The notes below the pieces were generated by a model. It saw only the letters and a program-made list of their open reading frames with translations. It did not search any database and had not been told where the DNA came from. From contig NZ_QUZT01000046.1 in the NCBI RefSeq assembly GCF_004682045.1, forward strand, positions 1 through 56,453: a DNA stretch of 56,453 nucleotides, read 5' to 3'. Positions within the stretch are counted from its first letter, which is position 1; each line of letters begins with the position of its first letter. Below, piece by piece: positions 1 through 9,059 of this stretch. This DNA comes from Pseudomonas nabeulensis. GTDB lineage: Bacteria > Pseudomonadota > Gammaproteobacteria > Pseudomonadales > Pseudomonadaceae. Both the position numbers and the translations under genes were made by a program.

Positions 1-32
1 CTGGCATTAGGGCAAGCCCCCTCCCACATTTG
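1..32. repeat. Partial REP element (one arm)
   Basis: The window opens inside a REP arm: the GGGCAAGCCCCCTCCCACAT end of the common P. fluorescens REP is present and its partner would lie before the window. It sits just downstream of the stop of the EAL-domain gene, the usual extragenic position. Confidence 0.7.
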
Positions 33-46
33 ATCTTCACAAGGCT

Positions 47-2383
47 TTAGATCGGGGCGCGCTCGCGGCGCATCCACATCTCGAACGCCATGGCATTCAA
101 CGGCCGGCTGATCAGGTAACCCTGGGCCGTGTCGCAATTCCATTGTTTGAGCAGTTTCAGGCTGGGGGCAAACTCCACGCCTTCCGCCACGACTTTCAGC
201 CCCAGGTTATGGCTCATCTCAATGGTGGACCGCACGATCACCCCATCGCCCGTATCGCTGTCGAGGTTGCGCACAAACGACTGGTCGATCTTCAACTCTT
301 GCACCGGCAAACGCTGCAATTGCGCAAGGGACGAATAACCGGTGCCGAAGTCATCCACCGACAGGCTGATACCACAGCCGCGCAGCTGCTCCAGCACGCT
401 GAGGGCCTGTTGCGGGTTGTGCATGATCGCGCTTTCGGTGATCTCGAAAATCAATTGCTCGGCGTCCACGTTGTATTGCATGAGCAAGGCCGTGACGCGA
501 ATCGCCAGGTCATCATCGGCCAGGTCGTCCACCGAGATATTCACCGACAACTGCACCAGCAACCCGCGCTGCGCCCACTCGCCAATCTGGCGGATAGCCT
601 CTTCGATCACCCACAGGGTCAGGCTGCTCATGCTGCCGGTGCGTTCGGCCAGGGGGATGAATTCGGCGGGAGACACCTGGCCCAACGTCGGGTGCTGCCA
701 ACGCAGCAGGGCTTCGGCCTGGCGCACGTGGCCGTGCTTGAGGTCGAGCTTGGGCTGGTAGCACAGGAACAACTCGCCTTCGACGGCGGCGCGGCGCAGG
801 TCACGGATCAAGGTGATCTGGCGTTGGTGGGCGAGGTCGCGGTCCTGTTGGTAGATCTGCAAATGCCCGGGCAGGCTCGCCGCATCATGACGGGCGATGG
901 CGGCGCGACTGATCAGTTCTTCAACCTGCTGGCCGTCATCCGGGTACGCGGCGATGCCGATGCTCACTTCATGGCGCAACTCGTCGTTGCCGATACGCTG
1001 GGGTTCGGTGAGCAACGCATAAAGGCGGTCGGCCCGCGCCACGGCGCGGTCGATCTCGGTGTTTTCCAGCAACAACAGGAATTCGCTGCCGGCAATGCGG
1101 GCCGCCGTGTCGCTGGCCAACAGGCTCATGGACAGGCAGCGGCTGGCTTCACGCAGCATTTCCTCGACGCCTTGCGGGCCAAACCCTTCGTTGATCACCC
1201 GGTAGTTTTCGATCCCCAGATACAGCAGCACCACCGGCCTGCGCGCACTGATCGCGCTGCCCAGCCGCTCCATGGCCAGGGCGCGATTCGGCAGCCCGGT
1301 GAGCGGGTCATGCAGCGCATTGTGGGCCAACTGGCGCTCGCGCACGGCGATGCCACTTTGCATGGCATTGAACGCGCGGGCCAACAGGCCGAACTCATCA
1401 TGGCTGCGCACCCGTACCGGCGTGCGGTAGTCACCGGCGCCAATACGATCGGCCGCCTGCACCAGCGCATTCAGCGGGCGCGACACCCGCCGCGCCAGGA
1501 ACAACGCACCAGCCAGCGACACCAGCAGCACCGCCAGGGCGATCCCGAGGAATTGCCGGTCCAGCGGCGCAAAGGATTCAAGCGCATGATCCAACGGGCT
1601 TTGCAACAACACCCGCACCTCATCGCCATCGCCGGTGTTGGCCAGCGGCAGCACTTGGCTGAGTACGCGCTGGCCGTAAAACAGGTTGATCTGCGGTTCG
1701 GGGCTGACCTGTGCTTCGCGCAACAGGCTGACGACTGCGGCCTGATACGCATCGGGCTGAGTGCTGAACAGCGGACCGGGTTGGCCGTTTTGCACGCTGA
1801 GGAATGACACTTCCAGATTGCTCATGGAGCGCAGTTCATTGGCGAACAGCTTGTCCATGGGAAAGCCCATGATCACGCGGGCGATGGGCAACGGGTCGAG
1901 GACTTCTTCCTGCACCAGCAGGTAGGGTCGCCCGTCCATGGCCACGATCAGCATTTGCAAACCACTGCGGCGCGCATGGCGCAGTGCGTCGGTGTAAGGG
2001 AACGGCTGGCCACGGGAAAACACCGGTAATGTGCTGACCATGACCTTGCCATCCAGGCCCAGCACAAATACTTCGCTGGAACGAATACCGGTGCCGTGAC
2101 GACGCAGGGCGCTCAGGATCGGCCCGGTCTTGCCCTCGGCGACCGCTTGCTTGAAAGGGCCGTCGACGGTCAGCCAATCAAGGCCGTATTGCAGGCGCCG
2201 CCCGCGCAAATCCAACAGGCGCTCGAACACCTGGCTACCGGTTTTCAGTTGGACTTGCGCCTGGTTTTCCACGGCGCGGGAGGTGGCGACCTTGACCGCA
2301 AAGTAAGTCGCGCCGACCACCACCAGCAACAGCAAGGCCAGCACCCCGGCAATACGGGTTTGGAATGTGTGGCGCCACCTCAT
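47..2383 (-). CDS. Membrane HAMP-GGDEF-EAL protein, probable c-di-GMP phosphodiesterase
   Basis: A 778-residue protein likely to hydrolyse or sense cyclic di-GMP at the inner membrane. It has a membrane helix at about 12-33, a periplasmic sensor region of about 240 residues, a second helix near 275-298, then HAMP, GGDEF and EAL domains. The EAL signature is intact (AEALLRW, Glu557; later DDFGTGYSSL). The GGDEF signature is degenerate: AGSEF near residues 431-435, so cyclase activity is doubtful and the domain may be regulatory. The start at 2383 is chosen over the longer frame to 2482 because an AGAGGG site sits 7 bases upstream and the protein then begins right before the first helix. It is last on the minus strand after the catabolic operon, separated from it by about 200 bases, and is probably an independent gene. 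The input signal cannot be told from sequence. Confidence 0.88.
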   Translation of the reverse strand: MRWRHTFQTRIAGVLALLLLVVVGATYFAVKVATSRAVENQAQVQLKTGSQVFERLLDLRGRRLQYGLDWLTVDGPFKQAVAEGKTGPILSALRRHGTGIRSSEVFVLGLDGKVMVSTLPVFSRGQPFPYTDALRHARRSGLQMLIVAMDGRPYLLVQEEVLDPLPIARVIMGFPMDKLFANELRSMSNLEVSFLSVQNGQPGPLFSTQPDAYQAAVVSLLREAQVSPEPQINLFYGQRVLSQVLPLANTGDGDEVRVLLQSPLDHALESFAPLDRQFLGIALAVLLVSLAGALFLARRVSRPLNALVQAADRIGAGDYRTPVRVRSHDEFGLLARAFNAMQSGIAVRERQLAHNALHDPLTGLPNRALAMERLGSAISARRPVVLLYLGIENYRVINEGFGPQGVEEMLREASRCLSMSLLASDTAARIAGSEFLLLLENTEIDRAVARADRLYALLTEPQRIGNDELRHEVSIGIAAYPDDGQQVEELISRAAIARHDAASLPGHLQIYQQDRDLAHQRQITLIRDLRRAAVEGELFLCYQPKLDLKHGHVRQAEALLRWQHPTLGQVSPAEFIPLAERTGSMSSLTLWVIEEAIRQIGEWAQRGLLVQLSVNISVDDLADDDLAIRVTALLMQYNVDAEQLIFEITESAIMHNPQQALSVLEQLRGCGISLSVDDFGTGYSSLAQLQRLPVQELKIDQSFVRNLDSDTGDGVIVRSTIEMSHNLGLKVVAEGVEFAPSLKLLKQWNCDTAQGYLISRPLNAMAFEMWMRRERAPI

Positions 2384-2580
2384 TGCAGTGCCCTCTGCCA
2401 GCATGCGCCTGTCCTTGCCACTGCGTCCCTTTGTCATATGCTTTCCTGGCAACCGCTGACCTGGCGTCAAAAAAATATCCATTTGAATAGGATATTCGAT
2501 CCAAGCAGATTAGCTGGGACAAAGCAGAAGTGCACCCAATAAAACCGGGGATTTAGCCGTCATTTTATTGGCGACAAGGA

Positions 2581-3749
2581 TCAACCTCTCGCGCGCATGA
2601 AATCCCCCCAGCGCCGCACCAAATAGTTGTGTTCATCCATCACCGCGTTCCACACGGCGATATGCCCCATACGCTGCTCGTAGGAGCCGCCGTCGCGCAC
2701 TTCGCCGATGTCGATCAGCGGCAAACCATCGCTGCCCAGCAGTTCTTCCCGCGCGGGTTTGCCGGCGTACCAGTAGTCCCACTCGGCGCTGCTCAGATGA
2801 TCGCGACTTCGCGCCGGGTTGCCGATGTAGTAACCCTGACGCGCCATCACCGCACCGGGCCAGCCGGACAGCCACCAATTCAAATAGGCATAGGCCGCAT
2901 CCAGCACCGGGCCTTGGGCATGCCGCGACAAGGACAAACCGCCAAACCACGCGCGATAACCTTCACGCGGCACCGCCACGCGGTATTTCACGCCGGCGCG
3001 ATGCAGGCGCATCAGGGCCGGCGACCACAGGCTCTGGATATCAACGCTGGGGCTGAGCATCAATTGCGCGGCCTCTTCGTCATCCGACCAGAACGCGGCG
3101 AAATGCCCTTCCTTCTGCTTGCGCACCAGGATGTCGGCGAGCACGTCGATCTCTTCGATGCTCATGTTGCCGATGTCGTTGAACTGCGCCAGCCCCGCGC
3201 CCTGTACGGCCAGCGCGGCATCCAAAGCGCCGATGGCGGCGTCGCTTTGCAGGGCCGTGCGCGCACTCCAGGCCGGGTCGAGCAGCCAGCCCCAGCTCTC
3301 GTTACCGTGGCAAAAACCTTCGGGCAAGCGTTCCGGGCGATAGGCAAAACTGTCGGCGTTGTGGGTCAGGGGCAACATGCTGATGCGTTCGGTGACCGTG
3401 CTGCCCAGGCTGCCGTCGTGCTGCACGAACAGGCGCTCGCTGGGCACACTGCCGCTGCCGAGGCGGTCGTTGGGCGACAGGCGACCGCGCTTGGGCAGGT
3501 CGTTGATTTCGTGCCACAACGCGATGCGCCGAGTGTCGATGGGCTGGATCGCCCGCGCCGGCCACACGAAGTCGACGTTGTGAAACCACTGGTCATACAG
3601 GTCGTAGCTGTCGGGCTGCATCACCGCGATGCGCTGGGCCTGTTCGACATCGTGCACCTGGTACACCAGGCGAATGCCCAGCTCTTGTTCGGCGCGCACA
3701 CGCAGACATTCCAGCAACGTGACCGAGGTACCGAGGACACGCAATGTGA

Positions 3750-3753
<4 letters not shown>
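2581..3753 (-). CDS. Periplasmic-binding-protein-like protein without signal peptide
   Basis: A 390-residue protein that resembles PotD-type (spermidine/putrescine-like) extracellular solute-binding proteins in its overall layout, for example the early SYDLYDQWF segment and the C-terminal aromatic-rich half (YAYLNWWLSG, GYYIGNPAR). The start is fixed by the neighbour: its ATG overlaps the CobW stop codon (ATGA), so no upstream signal peptide can be added. The N-terminus (MITLRVLGTS) is not a Sec, Tat or lipoprotein signal. No ABC permease or ATPase lies nearby. It may therefore be a cytoplasmic ligand-binding protein used by this operon rather than a transport component, but that is inference. 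Translational coupling to the CobW gene suggests the two work together. Confidence 0.7.
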
Positions 3754-4724
<971 letters not shown>

Positions 4725-4740
4725 AACTCATACCTACGAG

Positions 4741-4834
4741 TGTGGCGAGGGAGCTTGCTCCCGCTGGGCTGCGAAGCGGCCCCAAAAGCTTGGGAGCGCT
4801 GCGCACTCCAGCGGGAGCAAGCTCCCTCGCCACA
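4741..4834. repeat. REPIN, GAGGGAGCTTGCTCCC type, inverted pair
   Basis: Two inverted arms (GTGGCGAGGGAGCTTGCTCC on the left and its reverse complement on the right) flank a loop with smaller palindromes such as GCTGCGAAGCGGCC. It lies between the CobW and MCGLCG genes inside the operon. Confidence 0.9.
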
Positions 4835-4844
4835 GGGGTTGGAC

Positions 4845-5138
4845 TCAATGTTCAAGATGGTCGAGCAGTTGCGGATCAAGCGGGTCCAACGGGCGGCCGA
4901 GCATGGTTTCGGCGGCTTGCCAGAGTTGATCCAGGCCGCTGGCCAGTTCCTGTTTGCCGGTGGCGCCGAGCAGCAGGTAAGACGCACCCTGGAAGTCCTC
5001 GACCTTAAGCCGAAACACCGCCAGCACCTGGTTGATCGCTGCAATCCGCCGCAGGCGCTCGCGGCGCCTGGGCAGCTCGTCGCCCAAGGGATCACTCCAG
5101 TGCAAGTCTTCGCCGAGCAGTCCGCAGAGTCCACACAT
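4845..5138 (-). CDS. Small protein of unknown function beginning MCGLCGLLGE
   Basis: A 97-residue protein I do not recognise. It begins MCGLCGLLGEDLHWSDP, giving a CxxC pair at residues 2 and 5, then an Arg-rich helix (PRRRERLRR) and a mostly helical remainder with no further cysteine. The first residues mimic the MCGIxG N-terminus of class II glutamine amidotransferases, where Cys2 is the nucleophile, but the length and the rest of the sequence do not fit that family. The start at 5138 follows the SDR stop by 13 bases. It sits between an SDR dehydrogenase gene and the CobW GTPase gene, so the CxxC could be a metal site served by CobW. That link is inference from position only. Confidence 0.75.
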   Translation of the reverse strand: MCGLCGLLGEDLHWSDPLGDELPRRRERLRRIAAINQVLAVFRLKVEDFQGASYLLLGATGKQELASGLDQLWQAAETMLGRPLDPLDPQLLDHLEH

Positions 5139-5151
5139 GGCTACACCTCGC

Positions 5152-5901
5152 TCATGGCATGACGTCGCCGGAGTTCGGGCCGAGGGTCTGGCCGACGAAC
5201 AGGTTGCCGCCGGGCTCGCTGGCCAGCAGCACAGCAGTGGGCGCCACTTCATCAGCCAGGCCGAAGCGGCCCAGGGGCAATTCCTTGGCCTTGGCGCGTT
5301 TCCAGTCATCGCTGATACCGCCCACCAACGGTGTTTCAATCGGGCCGGGGGCGATGGCGTTGACCAGCACATTGTCCTTGGCCACTTCCAGGGCCAGGGA
5401 CTTGGTGAAGCCAATCACACCGGCCTTGGCCGCCGCGTAATGGGTGAGTTCGGCGCCGCCCTTGATGCCCAGTTGTGAAGCCACGTTGATAATGCGCCCC
5501 CAGCGCTGGGCGAGCATGTGCGGCAACGCACGCTGGCTGGCGACGAACACGCTGGTGAGGTCGACGCGCAGCATGTCGTTCCACATGTCGAGGGTGAGCT
5601 CGACACAACGCGCCTGGGTGAGCATGCCGGCGTTGTTGACCAGGATGTCGATGCCGCCGAACTGTTCGACGCATTTATCCACACTGGCCTGGGCGCCTTC
5701 GACGGTGCCCACATCGCCCAGGCATTCGAACACCTCGGCGCCGAGGTTGCGGCAGGTGATCGCGGTTTCGGCCAGGCTCGCGGCGTTGCGGTCGGCCAGC
5801 ACCAGGCGTGCGCCTTCGGCGGCGTAGGCACGGGCGATGGCGGCACCGATGCCGCTGCCGGCGCCGGTGATCACAGCGCGGCGGTTAGAAAGTTGAGGCA
5901 T
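5152..5901 (-). CDS. SDR-family NAD(P)-dependent oxidoreductase
   Basis: A 249-residue classical short-chain dehydrogenase. The nucleotide-binding TGAGSGIG is near residues 12-19, followed by NNAG, the catalytic Ser in NVASQLG and the YxxxK motif in HYAAAKAG. The acidic residue at the end of the second strand (LVLADRN) suggests NAD preference. The start at 5901 has AGGAG nine bases upstream; the reading frame stays open to 6021, but that extension is translated REP repeat and is discarded. It is separated from the upstream SDR by a REPIN and followed at 13 bases by the MCGLCG gene. It probably oxidises an alcohol or reduces a ketone in the pathway encoded by this operon; the substrate is not predictable. 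Confidence 0.9.
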   Translation of the reverse strand: MPQLSNRRAVITGAGSGIGAAIARAYAAEGARLVLADRNAASLAETAITCRNLGAEVFECLGDVGTVEGAQASVDKCVEQFGGIDILVNNAGMLTQARCVELTLDMWNDMLRVDLTSVFVASQRALPHMLAQRWGRIINVASQLGIKGGAELTHYAAAKAGVIGFTKSLALEVAKDNVLVNAIAPGPIETPLVGGISDDWKRAKAKELPLGRFGLADEVAPTAVLLASEPGGNLFVGQTLGPNSGDVMP

Positions 5902-5931
5902 ATACACATCTCCTAAATCAGACACAGATCC

Positions 5932-6025
5932 AATGTGGGAGGGGGCTTGCCCCCGATGAGGGAGTGTCAGTTGACACATCTGTGACTGACCCACTGCAAT
6001 CGGGGGCAAGCCCCCTCCCACATTT
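5932..6025. repeat. REPIN, GTGGGAGGGGGCTTGC type, inverted pair
   Basis: Left arm AATGTGGGAGGGGGCTTGCC and right arm its reverse complement, separated by a short loop containing the inverted words GTCAGTTGACACATC / GTGACTGAC. It sits between the two SDR genes of the operon. Confidence 0.93.
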
Positions 6026-6038
6026 AGACCCCGTACAT

Positions 6039-6800
6039 TCAGTCAGGCCAGCGCACGGTCAAACCACCGTCGATAACGATGCTTTGCCCCGTGAGATAAC
6101 TCGACGCCTCACTGGTCAGAAACTGCACCAACGACGCCACTTCATCCGCCCGGCCTACCCGTCCCAATGGGATCGCCCGCGCCGCTTTCGCCAATCCTTC
6201 CGGCCCCAGCGAATTCTTCGCATCCAACGACTGCGGCGTCTCGATCAGCCCCGGGATCACCGCATTGCAGCGAATCCCCTTGCCCGCCAATTCCACCGCA
6301 AGCGAGCGGCACAACCCCGGCACACCGGCTTTGGCCGCCGCGTAGTGGCTGTGTTCCTGCCAGCCATACACACCGCCGGCAATCGAGGAAATCGCCACCA
6401 ATGCGCCGCCTTCGGGCATATGCCGCGTCGCCGCGCGGAAGGTGCGCATCACCCCCGTCAGGTCGACATTGAGCATCTCGTCCCACAGCGCGTCGGTCAT
6501 TTCCAGCAGCGGTGCGCGGCGCAGCAAACCGGCGTTGGCCACGGCGTAATCCAGGCGGCCGAAGTGCTGCACGGCTTGCTCGGCCAACGCGTCCACCGAA
6601 GCGCTATTGCCCACGTCCAACGGCAACATCAGGCACTCGCCGCCAGCTTTCTCCACCAGTGACACAGTGGTCTGCGGGTCATGGGGATCGGCCGGGTAAT
6701 ACCCGCCGACCACCGCTACACCGTTGCGCGCATAGGCCACGGCAAGGGCTTGGCCGATGCCGCTGGCGGCGCCGGTAATCAAGGCAACTTTACGGCTCAT
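6039..6800 (-). CDS. SDR-family NAD(P)-dependent oxidoreductase (second in operon)
   Basis: A 253-residue classical short-chain dehydrogenase: TGAASGIG at residues 9-16, AVANAG, catalytic Ser in AISSIAGG, HYAAAKAG, and the C-terminal GQSIVIDGG typical of the family. AAGGAG lies seven bases before the ATG. It starts 10 bases after the MFS transporter stop, so it is co-transcribed with it. It is clearly distinct from the downstream SDR, so the operon encodes two separate oxidoreduction steps, or enzymes for two substrates. The specific substrate is unknown. Confidence 0.9.
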   Translation of the reverse strand: MSRKVALITGAASGIGQALAVAYARNGVAVVGGYYPADPHDPQTTVSLVEKAGGECLMLPLDVGNSASVDALAEQAVQHFGRLDYAVANAGLLRRAPLLEMTDALWDEMLNVDLTGVMRTFRAATRHMPEGGALVAISSIAGGVYGWQEHSHYAAAKAGVPGLCRSLAVELAGKGIRCNAVIPGLIETPQSLDAKNSLGPEGLAKAARAIPLGRVGRADEVASLVQFLTSEASSYLTGQSIVIDGGLTVRWPD

Positions 6801-6810
6801 CTTTCACTCC

Positions 6811-8151
6811 TTACTGAACGGTTTCCGGACGCACATGGCGCGCGGCAAACATCAACACGCCGGACAGGAAGCACGGCACCGCACCGAACCACAGCGCAGC
6901 GGTCTGCCAGTCACTGCCGGCGGACAACACCTGAGTCGCGCCGAAGCCTGCGACCACCGCACCAATCGGGCCCATGGCGTGAATGATCGCGCCGCCGGTG
7001 GCACGGATGCTGGTGGGGAAACTTTCACTGATAAAGAACAACGCCGCCGAGTACGGGCCGATCAGGAAGAACAGGCCCAGGCTGTACAGGCCGACCACCA
7101 TCGCCATATTGCTCGGGCCAAACAACATGCCGGCGAACGACAAACCGCCCAGCATCCAGCCCAGGGCAATCACGTTGCGACGGCCGATCTTGTCGCCCAT
7201 CCAGCCGTGGCTGAGGTAACCGCAATAACCCACCAGGTTCGACAGCACGAGGATGATCAGCGAGTTCTCGAACGAAATGTGGTGCACGCTGACGATCACC
7301 GAGGTGCCCAATACGCTGAACACCTGGATCGCCGCCCAGTTGAGCAACAGCGCGGCGCCGATCACCAAGGTGGCGCGACGGGCCGGGCCACGGAACGCGG
7401 CTTTCAGACCCGCCTTGCTGTGTTCGTCGTAGTCCACGCCGTAGGTGATGGCGACGTTTTGCGCTTCCTTCACCGCGCCGCTTTTACGCAACTGGCTGAT
7501 GCGTTCATGGATCTGGAACTGCGGGCTCTCCTTGAGCTTGCGCGCCATGATCGCGATCACAATCGCCGGGATCGCGGCGAAGATGAAGCAGCCCTGCCAG
7601 CCAATGATCGGCAGCAACAGCGCAGTCAAACCGGCAGCAATCAACGCACCGACCGGCCAGCCGCCCTGCACCAGGCTGTAGATAAAACCACGGCGCTTGG
7701 TCAGCTTCGGGTCTTCCGAGGCGCCGTACAGCTCACTCAGGTACGTGGCGTTGACGGTTTCCTCGGCATAGCCCAGGCCGCCCAACGAACGGATCAGAAT
7801 CAGCGGCGACTTGCCCCACGCCCCGCCAATCGCGGTCAGTGCCGAACACAGCGCGGAACCTGCCACGGTGAAAATGATGCCTTTGCGACGGCCCAATTTA
7901 TCGACGATCGGGCCAATGGCGAAGGCGACCACTGCCGTGCCCACCGCGACCCAGGTCGCAATTTCAGCTTGCTCCACTTCACCCCAGCCAAAGTGTCGGC
8001 CGATCTCCGGCAACAAGGTGCCGAACAGGATGAAGTCGTACACCGCAAACACCCAGGCGAAAAACGCGATCCAGGTCGCAAAGCGCACTTCCTGGGACGT
8101 CAGTTGCCGGGGTTTCCAGCCAGTCAGGTCAAGCTTGTTGTAGATGGACAT
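6811..8151 (-). CDS. MFS transporter, aromatic-acid/metabolite:H+ symporter type
   Basis: A 446-residue major facilitator protein with about 12 predicted membrane helices. The family motif appears as GPIVDKLGRRKG between helices 2 and 3 and again as GWMGDKIGRRN after helix 7, the arrangement seen in sugar and organic-acid:proton symporters. There is a long cytoplasmic loop around residues 200-245. The start has TGAGG eight bases upstream. It is the only transporter with a plausible uptake role in the operon, so it probably imports the compound broken down by the amidase and the deacetylase-fold hydrolase. It follows that hydrolase gene by 18 bases. Confidence 0.88.
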   Translation of the reverse strand: MSIYNKLDLTGWKPRQLTSQEVRFATWIAFFAWVFAVYDFILFGTLLPEIGRHFGWGEVEQAEIATWVAVGTAVVAFAIGPIVDKLGRRKGIIFTVAGSALCSALTAIGGAWGKSPLILIRSLGGLGYAEETVNATYLSELYGASEDPKLTKRRGFIYSLVQGGWPVGALIAAGLTALLLPIIGWQGCFIFAAIPAIVIAIMARKLKESPQFQIHERISQLRKSGAVKEAQNVAITYGVDYDEHSKAGLKAAFRGPARRATLVIGAALLLNWAAIQVFSVLGTSVIVSVHHISFENSLIILVLSNLVGYCGYLSHGWMGDKIGRRNVIALGWMLGGLSFAGMLFGPSNMAMVVGLYSLGLFFLIGPYSAALFFISESFPTSIRATGGAIIHAMGPIGAVVAGFGATQVLSAGSDWQTAALWFGAVPCFLSGVLMFAARHVRPETVQ

Positions 8152-8169
8152 GGGTCATGCCTCAGGGGG

Positions 8170-9048
8170 TCAGGTACGCGGTTGGCGGCGGATGAAGTCG
8201 TCGGCGATTTCGTCGAAGGTGACGAAGCGCACGCCGGCATGGCTCTGGATGTGTTCGATCAGGCGCTCAAGCATCAGCAGCACTTGCGGGCGGCCGGAGA
8301 CGTCGGGGTGGATGGTCATGGTGAACACCGCGTGTTCGTGTTCGCGGTAGACCCAGTCGAACTGGTCGCGCCACATTTCTTCGAGGTGACGCGGGTTGAC
8401 GAAGCCGTGGCTGTTGGGGGCTTTCTTGATGAACATCATCGGCGGCAGGTCGTCCAGGTACCAGTTGGCCGGGATCTCCACCAGGTCGGTTTCTTCGCCG
8501 CGCACCAGGGGTTTCATCCAGGTGTCGGGGTGCTGGCTGTAGTCGATCTTGGTCCAGCTGTCGCCCTTGCGCACGTAGTAGGGGTGGAAGTCGTTGTGCA
8601 TCAGGCTGTGGTCGTACTTGATGCCTTTTTTCAGCAGCAGTTCGTTGGTGACCTTGCTGAATTCCCACCACGGCGCGACGTAGCCGGTGGGGCGCTTGCC
8701 GGTGACCTGGGTGATCAGCTCGATGGACTTGTCGAGGACGATTTCTTCCTGCTCGGCGGTCATGGCGATGGGGTTTTCGTGGCTGTAGCCATGCACGCCG
8801 ATTTCATGACCGGCGTCGGCCACGGCCTTCATCTGCTCGGGGAAGGTTTCCATCGAGTGGCCGGGGATAAACCAGGTGGTACGCAGGCCGTAACGCTCGA
8901 ACAATTTGAGCAGGCGCGGCGCACCGACTTCACCGGCGAACAGACCACGGGAGATGTCGTCCGGCGAGTCTTCGCCGCCGTAGGAACCGAGCCAGCCAGC
9001 GACGGCGTCAACGTCGACGCCAAATGCACAAAGAATGTCTTTAGCCAT
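8170..9048 (-). CDS. Polysaccharide-deacetylase (CE4)-fold hydrolase, possible cyclic imide hydrolase
   Basis: A 292-residue metal-dependent hydrolase of the NodB/CE4 fold, in the cytoplasmic branch related to Helicobacter PgdA (HP0310). Likely metal ligands are Asp14 in GVDVDA and His86 and His90 in GVHGYSHEN; Asp12 may be the base. There is no signal peptide, so cell-wall or extracellular chitin substrates are unlikely. The same branch includes a cyclic imide hydrolase of about 293 residues reported from Pseudomonas putida, and ureide-hydrolysing PuuE-type enzymes. The neighbouring amidase would suit the second step of an imide-to-half-amide-to-acid route. Start: AAGGAG eight bases upstream, overlapping the amidase stop codon, which implies coupling. 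The alternative, a peptidoglycan or ureide hydrolase, cannot be excluded. Confidence 0.82.
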   Translation of the reverse strand: MAKDILCAFGVDVDAVAGWLGSYGGEDSPDDISRGLFAGEVGAPRLLKLFERYGLRTTWFIPGHSMETFPEQMKAVADAGHEIGVHGYSHENPIAMTAEQEEIVLDKSIELITQVTGKRPTGYVAPWWEFSKVTNELLLKKGIKYDHSLMHNDFHPYYVRKGDSWTKIDYSQHPDTWMKPLVRGEETDLVEIPANWYLDDLPPMMFIKKAPNSHGFVNPRHLEEMWRDQFDWVYREHEHAVFTMTIHPDVSGRPQVLLMLERLIEHIQSHAGVRFVTFDEIADDFIRRQPRT

Positions 9049-9059
9049 GATGTGTCTCC

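Noticed and set aside
143..1807. Long plus-strand open frame opposite the EAL-domain gene
   Set aside because: Antisense shadow of a clear HAMP-GGDEF-EAL gene; the translation is low-complexity His/Gln/Arg sequence with no domain.
4741..4834. CRISPR-like or attachment-site repeat
   Set aside because: This and the similar repeats are REPINs: single inverted pairs, no regular direct repeats or spacers, no cas or integrase genes.
5902..6021. N-terminal extension of the SDR gene
   Set aside because: It is the translation of a REPIN; a good ribosome-binding site lies before 5901.
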